This document shows positions 8,072-17,187 of a stretch of DNA of 21,048 bases, one piece after another (within the stretch, counting starts at the first letter, position 1; every line of letters begins with the position of its first letter). The DNA comes from Methanosarcina sp. (lineage in GTDB: Archaea; Halobacteriota; Methanosarcinia; Methanosarcinales; Methanosarcinaceae). The translations under genes were made by a program, and so were the position numbers. The stretch lies in NCBI GenBank assembly GCA_024280975.1, contig JAMXLQ010000233.1, positions 1 to 21,048 of the forward strand, given 5' to 3'. Under the pieces are notes generated by a model that saw only the letters and a list, made by a program, of their open reading frames with translations, searched no databases and had not been told where the DNA came from.

Positions 8072-9667
8072 TTAGTGAGCAAGTCCTACTCTTTCATTCA
8101 TTTTCTTTTCGACCTGCATATCGAAAAGCATTCCAAAAAGAAGCATCTGAAACCCCGTACCGAGTACAAGGAAGCCAAGCAGAAGGTAGTAAGAAGGAAG
8201 AGGATTTTGTAACAATATCTGCAAAAAACCCCATAACCCTAAAAGAAAACCCAGAGGCAAAGCGACCATTCCAAGGAAATAGAAAAGCACGAGTGGGTGA
8301 AAATCCAGTACAGTATATTTAACCCTTAGCCTCCAAAGAAAACCCCTGAAGATCATGGGAGCTACTTTACGAATAAACTTGCCGTATCGAATTTTTGATT
8401 TTTCTTTACCATATCGGGCGGGCATTACCACATCCATAACTCTCATTCCAAAAGCATTAAGCTTGATCAACAAATCGTTACAATAGCCATAATAAGGATA
8501 GACTGAATCTAGATCAATAACCTCGAGAGCCTGTCTGGAAACAGCTGTATATCCGTTTTGGGGATCCATAACCTGCCAGTAACCGCTGCCTATTTTTGTG
8601 ATAAAGCTGAGGAGAAGATTTCCAAGAGATCTCCACTTGCTCATTCCAGTCATAAAATCGTCAGTGAGTAGTCGGTTCCCTTTTGTATAATCAGCTTTTC
8701 CTTCAATAATTGGAAAAATCAACCTCGGAAGCTGGGTGGGATCCATTTGATTATCTCCGGCCATAACCGCAACTATATCCATCTCATCTTTCAGAGCAAG
8801 TTTATATCCATCAATTATTCCCGCACCTACTCCTTTATTTACTTCATGGCGGAAGTACACAATTCTCGGATCCCCAAATTTTTGTACAATTTCACCTGTA
8901 CGGTCAGCACTTCCATCATCGATTACGTAAATCCTGTCTACATATTCAGGGATCCCGCTTAAAGTCTCGCCTATAAGTAATTCTTCATTAAAAGCAGGTA
9001 CAACAACTCCGATACGGGTACTTTCAAGTTTCCTGAATATAGGATCCACATCAAAACTCAGGTAGTTAACCTTAAGCCCTTCGGTTTTTGCCGCAGAAAG
9101 CAAGGACTTTAAAGATAAGTGTTCTTTGCCTGAGCTGATTTTCTGCAGTGAAGCTGCTGTTACCGCAAGAAAGCCTATTTTTTCCTTAAAGGTACTTTTC
9201 CCGTTGAAGAGCATTACCGTTTCCTGTTCACAGGAGATGCGGCAGGGCCACGAGCCCACAGATAGATCAAAACCCCGCCTTAATGGCTCAAGGACATTCG
9301 AAAGCAGATCGACATCCTGCATACATTCCGGATAGATGAGAACTACGAGATCTGAATCAAGAGATGCCTTGTAAAGGACATCGAGTAACGCTTCCTCCCC
9401 ACCTGAGACAGAGACAATTCGTGCTCCTCCCAGAGCAGCTACTTCCATAGTTCGATCGGTAGAACCTTTGTCAAGAACAAGTACACGATCAGCGTAACTT
9501 GCAGCAATCAAGACTTTGCTCCCAATGGAAGTCTCCTCGTTCTGAGCTGGAATTAAGACAGTAAATTCATGCCTGAGCAACCTATCGGTAAGTTGAGACG
9601 GTGAAGATACTACGCTAATAGGATCAGAAATTAGAGAATTAAAACCAAGTGTAAGGGCTGAAAACAA
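8072..9667 (-). CDS. Membrane glycosyltransferase with two fused GT2 domains
   Basis: About 531 residues with two GT-A domains in tandem. Domain 1 (residues 35-205) keeps the fold signature TVLIPAQNEETSIG but has LDKGSTDRT where VDDGSTDRT is expected, and its DxD position reads YPECMQD, so it is probably inactive or regulatory. Domain 2 (218-440) looks active: VVVPAFNEELLIGETL, IDDGSADRT (250-257), AGDNQMDP (303-310), YTKGNRL and a DPQNGYTAVS acceptor-side motif, like dolichyl- or undecaprenyl-phosphate sugar synthases. Two membrane segments follow (about 457-482 and 491-514), placing the active site at the cytoplasmic membrane face. It probably transfers a sugar from a nucleotide donor to a lipid or lipid-linked glycan. 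TTG at 9665-9667 is chosen because GGAGGT (9675-9680) is 7 bases upstream; the TTG two codons earlier (9671-9673) is too close to it. Single-gene transcript. Confidence 0.87.
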   Translation of the reverse strand: MFSALTLGFNSLISDPISVVSSPSQLTDRLLRHEFTVLIPAQNEETSIGSKVLIAASYADRVLVLDKGSTDRTMEVAALGGARIVSVSGGEEALLDVLYKASLDSDLVVLIYPECMQDVDLLSNVLEPLRRGFDLSVGSWPCRISCEQETVMLFNGKSTFKEKIGFLAVTAASLQKISSGKEHLSLKSLLSAAKTEGLKVNYLSFDVDPIFRKLESTRIGVVVPAFNEELLIGETLSGIPEYVDRIYVIDDGSADRTGEIVQKFGDPRIVYFRHEVNKGVGAGIIDGYKLALKDEMDIVAVMAGDNQMDPTQLPRLIFPIIEGKADYTKGNRLLTDDFMTGMSKWRSLGNLLLSFITKIGSGYWQVMDPQNGYTAVSRQALEVIDLDSVYPYYGYCNDLLIKLNAFGMRVMDVVMPARYGKEKSKIRYGKFIRKVAPMIFRGFLWRLRVKYTVLDFHPLVLFYFLGMVALPLGFLLGLWGFLQILLQNPLPSYYLLLGFLVLGTGFQMLLFGMLFDMQVEKKMNERVGLAH

Positions 9668-9673
9668 ACCCAA

Positions 9674-11159
9674 TACCTCCCCTATACATATGCATGTACT
9701 ATAACCCCCTTTATATCTATAAATGCAAAAATATTAAAGGCTATCATACTAAAAATTATTAGACTATGATATATATAAGGTTAACACAGAATTTAGATAG
9801 ATATATAAAAATATTAATAAGGAAAAAGTTCCTTACAAAAGTCTTCGTGAACAGGATAGAAGAATTATGATAACTAAACAAAACCTCCCTATACCTTTAA
9901 GATAGAAAACCGGCTTTAATTATTGAGAAATTAAGATATAAATAAACTAATAGACATCTTAGTTACTATTTTAACCTAGCTTGTTATCTCTATTAAACTT
10001 AGATATAATGAAAGGAAGCTAGTTACTACGAATTTAATTCTACATTTCCATGAAAAAGTCTTTACGAGATTACGAATTCAGAGAAGGAATAGAAGAGTAG
10101 TCCAAACGTAGGAAACTACGATACCAGAATTGAAGTAAATGCTGGAGGAAGTTTTAGTGTACTGGGAAGGCTAACTTTACAGTTTAAATAAGGTTATGTC
10201 ATATTGCGAGCCATAAAATTCCTCCCCGGACGAGCCGGAAAAAATAAATCACCTTTCAAAGGGTAGCTACCACAGTAGACCTATTTTTAGAATCAGAGGA
10301 AAACTTAGTTAAAATATTATAATAGAAATGGAATACTGAGAAAAGAATTTTAATCTAACACTAAAATTTATATCCTAAGAATATTTATTCATTAAAGGGA
10401 TAACATTATGAAATGATGGGGACTGTGGAACCTTGACTTATGAAAGAGACTGAGAAATATTTCTGGTGAGTCTGTTACCATTATATAAAATTCAAGAACT
10501 AATGAGTTTTTGGGTTTTTCTCACTCATGAATTCTCAACGTAAAGAAAAATGCACCTGATGACTTCAGTCAATAAACGTTAAGGTGAGAATCTGTAGAGA
10601 ACAGTAAAAATAATAGGATTCTCTTTCTGAAAACTGGCACTTGCTTTATAATGACACATTTCATATTCAGGAAATTATCAGAATATTGAAAAATCCGTAC
10701 AAAAAGAAGATCAAGAGAATAAAAGAATTGGATGCACAGTTGAGCCGTTAGAAAGAGCAGTCCAAATTAATCTAAAAGGCAGAGATAACCTGTGAGAAAG
10801 GTATATTCGGGGCTTCAGTGGGGATATATTGAAACGACAGGCTCATCGAGATAGATCCCTAAAAAAGAACGAGTTACAAATGAGTCCTTACGATCTTCTG
10901 GCAGAATACAATATGTAGAGGGATTATCAGGAGATTTACAAGATATTTTCCAGTACTGGATTCAAAGGGACCTGGACGATATAGGAAGTCGAAATATGCG
11001 ATGGTGGGAAGAAGGATATTGAAATTGTGACGAGCTGATACATAAAAGAAGGAAGAGTTGAAAAAGAAAGTAATTGGTAAAAAGTCGTTTGAGCCAACAG
11101 GCAAAAATTATTTAGCTTAAGAAGCATTACTTATAAAAAAATATTGTTTTTGGGGTTAT
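9674..11159. other. Long gene-free interval between divergent genes
   Basis: The longest gap, nearly 1.5 kb, lies between the minus-strand double GT2 and the plus-strand membrane protein gene. All frames are broken by stops at short intervals. A purine-rich stretch (about 10680-11060) has a few 20-30 codon open runs on the plus strand, separated by stops, that could be an old decayed gene; I recognise nothing in them. TATA-like runs occur at 9768-9779 (plus strand) and 11131-11138. No tRNA-like cloverleaf, insertion-sequence ends or CRISPR repeat was seen. Confidence 0.5.
9711..9724 (-). promoter_or_regulatory. Probable TATA box of the double-GT2 gene
   Basis: The minus strand reads ATTTATAGATATAA here. 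An archaeal TATA box lies about 27 bases before the transcript start, which would put the start near 9690 and leave a leader of roughly 23 bases containing the GGAGGT site. The fit with the TTG start at 9667 is good, but the tract is in AT-rich DNA. Confidence 0.4.
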
Positions 11160-13097
11160 ATGGAAACTGCAAAAAGGTACGCGGAGAGGTTCACAAAAAA
11201 TATTGATATCATTCTCAGCGTCATGGGCTTTAGTTTAGGGTTACTAATTATTTCTTTATACTATATTATTAATCTAAACCAGCAGGATATTGGAATTGCT
11301 ATTCTTTCTTCCTGTATGATCTACTTTGTCTTTAGGAATAAATTTAAAAGTGAGGCTGCAATATCATCTCAAGAAGATAAACTTAAAAGAATATTGAGTA
11401 TCTCGTTTTATCTCATTTTCTTAACATGCGTCCTGATAGACAATATGAATCTATACTACAGGCCTATATCTTATTTTATATTAATATGTGTTCTTGCAGC
11501 CATCATTGCCTCGCAGATTCTTTATATTAGAGAGGGAGACGGGGTCATCTCTTTATTGCTGCAAATATTCTTGTTATCAATTCTCATAAGAGCCGGAATT
11601 TTTTATAACTTTCCTAGCTTAATGGGCTACGATGCTTATTTCCATGTTAGTATGGCACGGGAAATCACTGATACCGGATTTGTTCCTCCGATTGAAATAA
11701 GCAGTAAGTATTTCTATTATCCTCTTTCTCATATATTTATATCTATTACTCAGATAATGGGCAAAACCGATATTAAAGACGCAGTATTTTATTCTATAGG
11801 GCTTGCCAGTATTTTCAGTACAATAGGCGTTTACCTAATAGGAAAGAAACTTGAAGGCCCTCAGATGGGTTTACTAGCGACTTTACTGATAAACTTGAAC
11901 AATCATAACATCGTTGCAGGTATTACAAATATAACTCCAGGTTCCCTTGTTCTCTGCTACTTCATATTTGTTATATACGCGATCTTCAGTGAGAAACAAA
12001 GCTTGAGATATACAGGGTTTATCCTGCTAATTACTATTCTAATGGTTCTGACTCATCAGTTGACCACTTTTGTAGTATTCCTTTCTTTAATCTCAGTCTA
12101 TGCAGGCAAATACCTGCATAATCATGTGTATAAAAGTCCCTCTATCAAAACAAACAGTTATAATTATATTCTATTTTTTATTATTAGCTTACAAACATAC
12201 TGGATGTTCACGTATGTCAACCAGGATACTTCGTTTCTTGAAATGGTTCTAAGTCCTTTGATGGACGTAATTAAAGTAGGATCTAGTTACTCAAGCACTG
12301 AGCTTATTTTAGGCTCAGTAAATAATCAGGAAACTTTGGAAGTACTCTTACTTCACATAAGCTACCTTGCTCTGCCATTTTTCGCAATCGGAGGGGTATT
12401 AGCCTGGTGTTCTCGTGGAGACATCAAAAAAGTCAATAAATTCTCTGTTGCCTTAGTGGTTGCAATTTTGTATAGTCTTGCTTATGGAATTCCTCTACTC
12501 GGAATAAGAAATTTCCTGACAAGCCGATGGTTTCCACTGATAGCAGTATTTCTGGTTCTTGTAGCCGCCTCATACATGCTAAAATTAATAAGCCTCTTAA
12601 ACTCCAAAAAAGCAAAGATTTCTGCGATCTTCATAATCATTCTACTGTTTTCATTTGTAATGGTTACAACACCAGGCATAAACAAAGACAATCCGCTTGT
12701 GGCAAAGGATACGACCGTCAGAAATCAGTTCAAAGAAATTGAAATCGACGCTATTAAAACAATAACCGCGAAGTACTCTGGAAAGATCTTGATGGACTCT
12801 CCCTATGACAGTTGTCTTTTTTACAGAGACAGAGGATATGATTCCAGTAACGCAACTTATTTTAACATTCAGCATATACAAACTGGAAAGATTGACGGCA
12901 ATTCGATGATTTTGTTGAGAAAGTCAACCTTGAAAGAACCTGTCTCTATTAATGATCCTGAACGTTATGGTGTGAATTCTATCCAGACGCTACCAGAGGC
13001 ATTCTTTAACAGATTTGAAGGATATGATTACGCGCGGGTATATGATAACGAAGAGATACTTGCTTACATGAAGGAAGGAAAAACGGCCGGAAAATAA
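11160..13097 (+). CDS. Polytopic membrane protein, GT-C-like, probable polysaccharide glycosyltransferase or polymerase
   Basis: A 645-residue protein with about twelve hydrophobic segments between residues 15 and 500 and a hydrophilic C-terminal domain of about 145 residues. The first large loop has SLMGYDAYFHVSMAREI, with D158 and H162, followed by YYPLSHIF; an acidic residue in this first outside loop is characteristic of GT-C enzymes, which use polyprenyl-phosphate sugars. LTHQLTTF lies in the middle of the protein. The tail (ILMDSPYDS, MILLRKS, ARVYDNEEILAYM) resembles exported tails of archaeal membrane glycosyltransferases. I infer transfer or polymerisation of sugar units on the outside face; an exact family cannot be fixed by eye. 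GGGG four bases before the ATG is the ribosome site; TTATAAAA at 11131 is a TATA candidate but perhaps too close. The flippase gene follows after 87 bases and is probably cotranscribed. Confidence 0.8.
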   Translation: METAKRYAERFTKNIDIILSVMGFSLGLLIISLYYIINLNQQDIGIAILSSCMIYFVFRNKFKSEAAISSQEDKLKRILSISFYLIFLTCVLIDNMNLYYRPISYFILICVLAAIIASQILYIREGDGVISLLLQIFLLSILIRAGIFYNFPSLMGYDAYFHVSMAREITDTGFVPPIEISSKYFYYPLSHIFISITQIMGKTDIKDAVFYSIGLASIFSTIGVYLIGKKLEGPQMGLLATLLINLNNHNIVAGITNITPGSLVLCYFIFVIYAIFSEKQSLRYTGFILLITILMVLTHQLTTFVVFLSLISVYAGKYLHNHVYKSPSIKTNSYNYILFFIISLQTYWMFTYVNQDTSFLEMVLSPLMDVIKVGSSYSSTELILGSVNNQETLEVLLLHISYLALPFFAIGGVLAWCSRGDIKKVNKFSVALVVAILYSLAYGIPLLGIRNFLTSRWFPLIAVFLVLVAASYMLKLISLLNSKKAKISAIFIIILLFSFVMVTTPGINKDNPLVAKDTTVRNQFKEIEIDAIKTITAKYSGKILMDSPYDSCLFYRDRGYDSSNATYFNIQHIQTGKIDGNSMILLRKSTLKEPVSINDPERYGVNSIQTLPEAFFNRFEGYDYARVYDNEEILAYMKEGKTAGK

Positions 13098-13184
13098 GAA
13101 CCCCAAGATGGTTTCCGTTTACTGACTGAGGAACGAAAAAAGAACCCACGTATATGGAGTTTATGTTTTAGAGTTGGAAATAGT

Positions 13185-14657
13185 ATGTCGAACTTTATCG
13201 GTAATGTGTTAAAACTCGTATCAGGAAGTGTTGCTTCACAGATCCTGGGTATACTTCTTGTACCTTTAGTCACTAGAATTTATAGTCCTGATGACATGGG
13301 AGTCTTTCAGCTTTTTGTGGCAGTATCAGGGATACTAGTAATCTTCTCCACTTTTTCATATCAGTTTGCTATTATGTTACCAAAAACCGAAGAGGATTCT
13401 GCAAATATATTTTTCCTTTCCTCGATTTTAGTCACTTTTATATCCTTACTCATAGCCGCAGCAGTGATAGTTTTTCCGGATGAGATTGAGTATATTATTG
13501 AGTACATCTTTCATACCTCCGGATCCTCAAAGTATTTAATTTATCTTCCTGTAATAGTATTCTTTAATGGCCTTTTTTTCGTGCAGAATTACTGGCTTTC
13601 AAGGAAACTACGCTTTGGAGTTATTGCAGGATCTAGAGTTTTAAACACTCTATCGACAAAAGTGTTTCAGTTAATTCCTTTCTGGAGTGTGTCTCCTTTG
13701 GGCCTGATAGCAGGTTATGCCCTTGGATATGGACTTGCAGACCTGGTTATGCTCAAGGGCGTAAGAGAAGACTTAAAGATCTTCGGGAAGGTATCAATTA
13801 AAAAAATGAAAGAGATGGCTATCGAATATAAGAATTTTCCTTTGTTCAGTTCATGGTCTACGCTTGCAAATACTATTTCGCCGCAGGTGCCTACCTTCTT
13901 GCTGGCATATTTTTACAGTACAAGTGTTGTCGGATATTTTTCACTTGCGAATCAGGTAGTAAATATGCCCATGTCACTTATCGGGTCAGCTATACAACAG
14001 GTTTTCTTCCAGAAAATTAGTGAGGTGAAAAACGGGAATGGAAAAGGCAATATGAAAACTATTGTAAGCGAAGTTTACAAAAAGCTAATTTTAGTGGGAA
14101 TATTCCCTATGATACTTCTATTAATCCTGGGAGAAGAAATATTTACATTTGCTTTTGGGAAAAACTGGTATGTAGCAGGCACTTATGTAAAAATCCTTGT
14201 GCCTTGGTTATTCCTTGTTTTCCTTGCCTCACCTATTTCAACTCTCTACAGTATCTTCGAGAGGCAAAAAGTCTGGTTTACTTATAGTATGGCTCTTTTG
14301 ATCTCAAGGTTCGTAGCACTTGCTATAGGAGGAATCTACGCAAAAAGTGCTGAGTTTTCCCTTGGCTTGTTTAGTCTCACAGGAGCTATATTCTCGCTAT
14401 GGAATAACGCCTACTTGCTTAATCTTGTTGGGATTAGTAAAAGGGAGAGCTTAGAAATCCTCATTAAATATACAGCAATAGGGATAGTTGTTTCAGTCCC
14501 ATTGATTCTGCTAGAAGCACTCTCCGCAAATTTTTATGTAATTATGTTTGCAGCTGTCGTCATAACTCCTATCTATTATGGGATAACTCTTCGTGATGAT
14601 CCTACATTTAAGAAAATATTTTCGACTTTTCTCGTAAATATAAAAAATAGAACCTGA
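13185..14657 (+). CDS. Polysaccharide flippase, Wzx/MVF-type
   Basis: A 490-residue integral membrane protein with about 14 predicted helices, the normal size for Wzx-type exporters. The N-terminus is typical: GNVLKLVSGSVASQILGILL, then PLVTRIYSPDDMGVFQLF, the recurring R-x-Y-x-P-x-x-x-G pattern of the family. Later segments include FPLFSSWSTLANTISPQVPTF, which begins the second half repeat, and the FGKNWYVAGTYVKIL-type loop. These proteins flip lipid-linked oligosaccharides from the cytoplasmic to the outer membrane face. It sits 87 bases behind the GT-C-like gene on the same strand, so export and outside-face sugar transfer are probably coupled at the transcript level. The Shine-Dalgarno signal before the ATG is weak (GTTGG). 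The only glycan-exporter candidate in the window. Confidence 0.92.
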   Translation: MSNFIGNVLKLVSGSVASQILGILLVPLVTRIYSPDDMGVFQLFVAVSGILVIFSTFSYQFAIMLPKTEEDSANIFFLSSILVTFISLLIAAAVIVFPDEIEYIIEYIFHTSGSSKYLIYLPVIVFFNGLFFVQNYWLSRKLRFGVIAGSRVLNTLSTKVFQLIPFWSVSPLGLIAGYALGYGLADLVMLKGVREDLKIFGKVSIKKMKEMAIEYKNFPLFSSWSTLANTISPQVPTFLLAYFYSTSVVGYFSLANQVVNMPMSLIGSAIQQVFFQKISEVKNGNGKGNMKTIVSEVYKKLILVGIFPMILLLILGEEIFTFAFGKNWYVAGTYVKILVPWLFLVFLASPISTLYSIFERQKVWFTYSMALLISRFVALAIGGIYAKSAEFSLGLFSLTGAIFSLWNNAYLLNLVGISKRESLEILIKYTAIGIVVSVPLILLEALSANFYVIMFAAVVITPIYYGITLRDDPTFKKIFSTFLVNIKNRT

Positions 14658-14793
14658 AAGAGTTTAATTTTCTTTTTTGAAAAAGAACCTTACTAAAAGC
14701 TGATCTTTTGAGATATCTCGTTTACAGAAGAAAGTAGAGTTCCAGTCCGGAATAAATCAAGGAGAAACTATTGGAAAAATAATAAAAATAATT

Positions 14794-14808
14794 TCGGGGT
14801 TTTCCCGA
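14794..14808. terminator. Short hairpin between converging transcripts
   Basis: TCGGG (14794-14798) pairs with CCCGA (14804-14808) around a 5-base loop and is followed by CTTTTAC on the plus strand. It lies 137 bases after the flippase stop and 30 bases after the stop of the converging FemAB-like gene. The stem has only 5 pairs; location is the main support. Confidence 0.35.
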
Positions 14809-14838
14809 CTTTTACATTTATAGAAATTTTGCTTTTTA

Positions 14839-15846
14839 TCAGTAAGTTTCCTTATGAGTAGTTTTATACAGAGTTTTTGCGATCGAATATTTTTTGCTCT
14901 CCAGAGTCACACTATAATAGGGAATTAACTCGGGAGAAAAGCCCATAATAAAATCCGCAAATCTAGGAATATTTGCTGCCATTACGTTCATGTACTCGAA
15001 ATTTCGGGACTTTAAGTCAAGGAATTCGTTATAATATAGAAGAGCATTTGGACCCAAACGGCCAAAATCAGGGTTCAGAGCTGAGGTCCAGGTTACAGTG
15101 CATTTTTTTCCATAAAGATTCAAATGAGCTGCAATAGCTTCGCCTTCAGGAGTTTCAGTGACAAACATGTAGCCAATATCTTTTTCCTGAATTAGTTTAA
15201 ACACTCTTTCGAAGAACCCTCTGGGAAGAGGAGGGGCTAAATTCTGTTTTTCATAGACCATTGAAAGCAAATGGTAATATGTTTCAGGATTGTTCCATAT
15301 CCTAGTTTTAAGTCCTGCTTCATTTGCAGTTTTAAGTTCCCTTCGAATCTTTCTTGAAACGTTACTATCTACATCTTCGTTAAGATTCAAATAATGGGTA
15401 TAATGCACAGTGGAATCCCATCCGTACCATGTGAAAGGTCTTACATCTTCAAAACCTGGAGCAAATGTAAGGTGAATACTGTCAAATCCCTGTTTGCAGA
15501 GAAACTCCCTAAGAGGATTAAGAATTTCGTGAATTTCCTGCACCCGTTTACTTGTTTTGGAGCTGGCACTCTCTTTTATAAGAGGCCCGCTGTAACTGGT
15601 CATATCACAGGTCGAAGTCGCTACTCTCAAAGCTCCTTTAATATTTTTAACAAAAAGAGGACACCCTCCCACAAGCTCGCCTTTTCTGAAACAACCATAA
15701 ATTTTAAGATCCTTTAACAGGACATCCCTACAAATTCCAAGCCACTCACTGGTATGAAAGAGTGTACCAGGTTGAGCTTTTTCTACGAGCAGATCCCATT
15801 CATTATATTCGGATGGCGCTAATTCTCTAACTTCAATTTCGTCCAT
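14839..15846 (-). CDS. FemAB/GNAT-fold acyltransferase (Acetyltransf_6 type)
   Basis: A 335-residue soluble protein of the FemAB or CelD-like group: two GNAT folds in tandem. The N-terminal half contains ELAPSEYNEWDLLVEKA and GTLFHTSEWLGIC, the usual opening, followed by GGCPLFVK. The second half (about 150-320) contains RKIRRELKTANEAGLKTRIW, then GEAIAAHLNLYGKKCTVTWTSA and GPNALLYYNEFLDLK, matching the acetyltransferase core. Family members transfer aminoacyl groups from tRNA to peptidoglycan, or acyl groups to glycans; in exopolysaccharide loci the acceptor is usually unknown, and it is here. A polysaccharide or lipid-linked sugar acceptor is inferred from the neighbours. GGGG six bases before the ATG supports the start. 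It is the last gene of the five-gene minus-strand operon, 74 bases after the GT4 gene, and converges on the flippase gene. Confidence 0.85.
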   Translation of the reverse strand: MDEIEVRELAPSEYNEWDLLVEKAQPGTLFHTSEWLGICRDVLLKDLKIYGCFRKGELVGGCPLFVKNIKGALRVATSTCDMTSYSGPLIKESASSKTSKRVQEIHEILNPLREFLCKQGFDSIHLTFAPGFEDVRPFTWYGWDSTVHYTHYLNLNEDVDSNVSRKIRRELKTANEAGLKTRIWNNPETYYHLLSMVYEKQNLAPPLPRGFFERVFKLIQEKDIGYMFVTETPEGEAIAAHLNLYGKKCTVTWTSALNPDFGRLGPNALLYYNEFLDLKSRNFEYMNVMAANIPRFADFIMGFSPELIPYYSVTLESKKYSIAKTLYKTTHKETY

Positions 15847-15920
15847 TTTAAGCCCCGCGCAAATAGATAGTTATTCTTCCGTGGTGAATTATAAGAAAAC
15901 ATTAGACTGATTTCGAGCCT

Positions 15921-17135
15921 TCATCTCTCGGTCTCGATTTCTGATTTGCAGACTTCGTTAACCTTTTTGGCAACGCTGTACCAGCTGTAATTTTCAGTAA
16001 CATAACTTAAACCTTTTGAACCCAATTTCATCCTTAAACCGGGATCTTCAAGCAGCTTTAAGATACCTTCTGCAAGATCACCCGGGTTTTCAGGAAGAAC
16101 AGAAATCCCCCCTCCAGAAGCCTCAAGTACGTCAGAGACGCCGCTAATGTTGCTTGCAACTACAGGTTTTCCACAAGCCATATACTCATATAATTTCAAA
16201 GGAGAAAGGCCTATTTTTGCATTTCTGGCAAATATAAAGGGAGCTGTACAAGTATCGCTCGCATTAATGTAGAGAGGCACGCGATCATAAGCAATTACAC
16301 CTGTAAAAATGAAACTATCCTCAACTCCGAGCTCCTTACAGAGCTTGACAAGGTCGTATCTCATGATCCCATCTCCGACGATCAGGAAGCGGCATTCTGG
16401 AAATCTGGAAAGTATAAATGGAGCTGCCTTTATCAGATATTCGACTCCCTGCCAAGGAGCAAGATTACCTACAAAGCATATATAAGGAATTTCGAGATCC
16501 AAACCAAGTTCTTTTCTGCAGATTTCCTGTTCCAATGGCTTGAACAGAGAAGTATTTGCCCCATTGGAAATTACAACTATTTTTTCTCCTGGGATTTTAT
16601 AAATTCCTTCAAGATTTGCTTTTATCCCAGGAGTTACAGCAATAATTCTGTCAGAAAACCCCAGAGCTTTTTTAAGAACAAACAGTTTGAGCCTGGCATG
16701 TGCAGAAAAATATCGGTTTGAGAAATTATTTTTTTTATCTAGCTGCGAAAATTTATCTCCTTTAGATTTTGCCCTGAAGAGATTCTTTTCGTCTTCAGGA
16801 ATCCCATTTAATTCATAAACCATCTTTTTGTATCTGGTTTTACAGAAAAGTCCAGCAAGAAAACCAAAATTAGGGTTGCGGGTATACATCACATCAAAAG
16901 TTTCGGAACCTAGAAGGCCTATAGAACTGCCGAAATAATTGAGAGTAAGTGAAAGGAAGTTTCCGGGTGGGATATAGTGACTGTGAATATTTGCTATGTT
17001 CGAAAGAGCGCTCCTGCCAGCAGTAAATATATGAATTTCATTGTCAAATTTCGCAAGATTGCTCACAAGTTCGTATCTGTGGATAAGCGAGCCATCGGCA
17101 AGAGAAAGAGGCCTTACCATATCCAAAAAAAGCAT
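15921..17135 (-). CDS. Glycosyltransferase family 4 (GT-B fold)
   Basis: About 404 residues with two Rossmann-type domains. The N-terminal acceptor domain starts MLFLDMVRPLSLADGSLIHR, with the glycine-containing loop and a helix that ends in LAKF. The C-terminal donor domain (about 170-380) has VISNGANTSLFKP, CFVGNLAPWQGVEYLI, FLIVGDGIMR and GLSPLKLYEYMACGKPVVAS, the nucleotide-sugar-binding acidic motif of GT4 enzymes. It is retaining, cytoplasmic and probably extends a lipid-linked glycan using a nucleotide sugar; donor identity cannot be read. The frame also has a TTG at 17157-17159 and an ATG at 17151-17153, but GGTGAT at 17145-17150 lies 9 bases before the ATG at 17133-17135, which I choose. 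It follows the GT2 gene by 52 bases and precedes the FemAB-like gene in the same operon. Confidence 0.92.
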   Translation of the reverse strand: MLFLDMVRPLSLADGSLIHRYELVSNLAKFDNEIHIFTAGRSALSNIANIHSHYIPPGNFLSLTLNYFGSSIGLLGSETFDVMYTRNPNFGFLAGLFCKTRYKKMVYELNGIPEDEKNLFRAKSKGDKFSQLDKKNNFSNRYFSAHARLKLFVLKKALGFSDRIIAVTPGIKANLEGIYKIPGEKIVVISNGANTSLFKPLEQEICRKELGLDLEIPYICFVGNLAPWQGVEYLIKAAPFILSRFPECRFLIVGDGIMRYDLVKLCKELGVEDSFIFTGVIAYDRVPLYINASDTCTAPFIFARNAKIGLSPLKLYEYMACGKPVVASNISGVSDVLEASGGGISVLPENPGDLAEGILKLLEDPGLRMKLGSKGLSYVTENYSWYSVAKKVNEVCKSEIETER

Positions 17136-17187
17136 CTTCAAACTATCACCCATAAACAAATTGCTTTTTCAAAAAGCTTACCAGTAT

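Noticed and set aside
7882..8082. Minus-strand 66-codon frame with a hydrophobic middle, overlapping the end of the double GT2 gene
   Set aside because: Its hydrophobic residues come from the T-rich tract that looks like a transcription end; there is no ribosome site and no recognisable family.
10217..10240. GC-rich CCGG ... CCGG patch in the long gap
   Set aside because: Only four pairs can form and no transcript end is expected there.
10502..10529. Weak inverted repeat ATGAGT ... ACTCAT in the long gap
   Set aside because: Six pairs around a 16-base AT-rich loop is expected by chance in such DNA, and no gene ends nearby.
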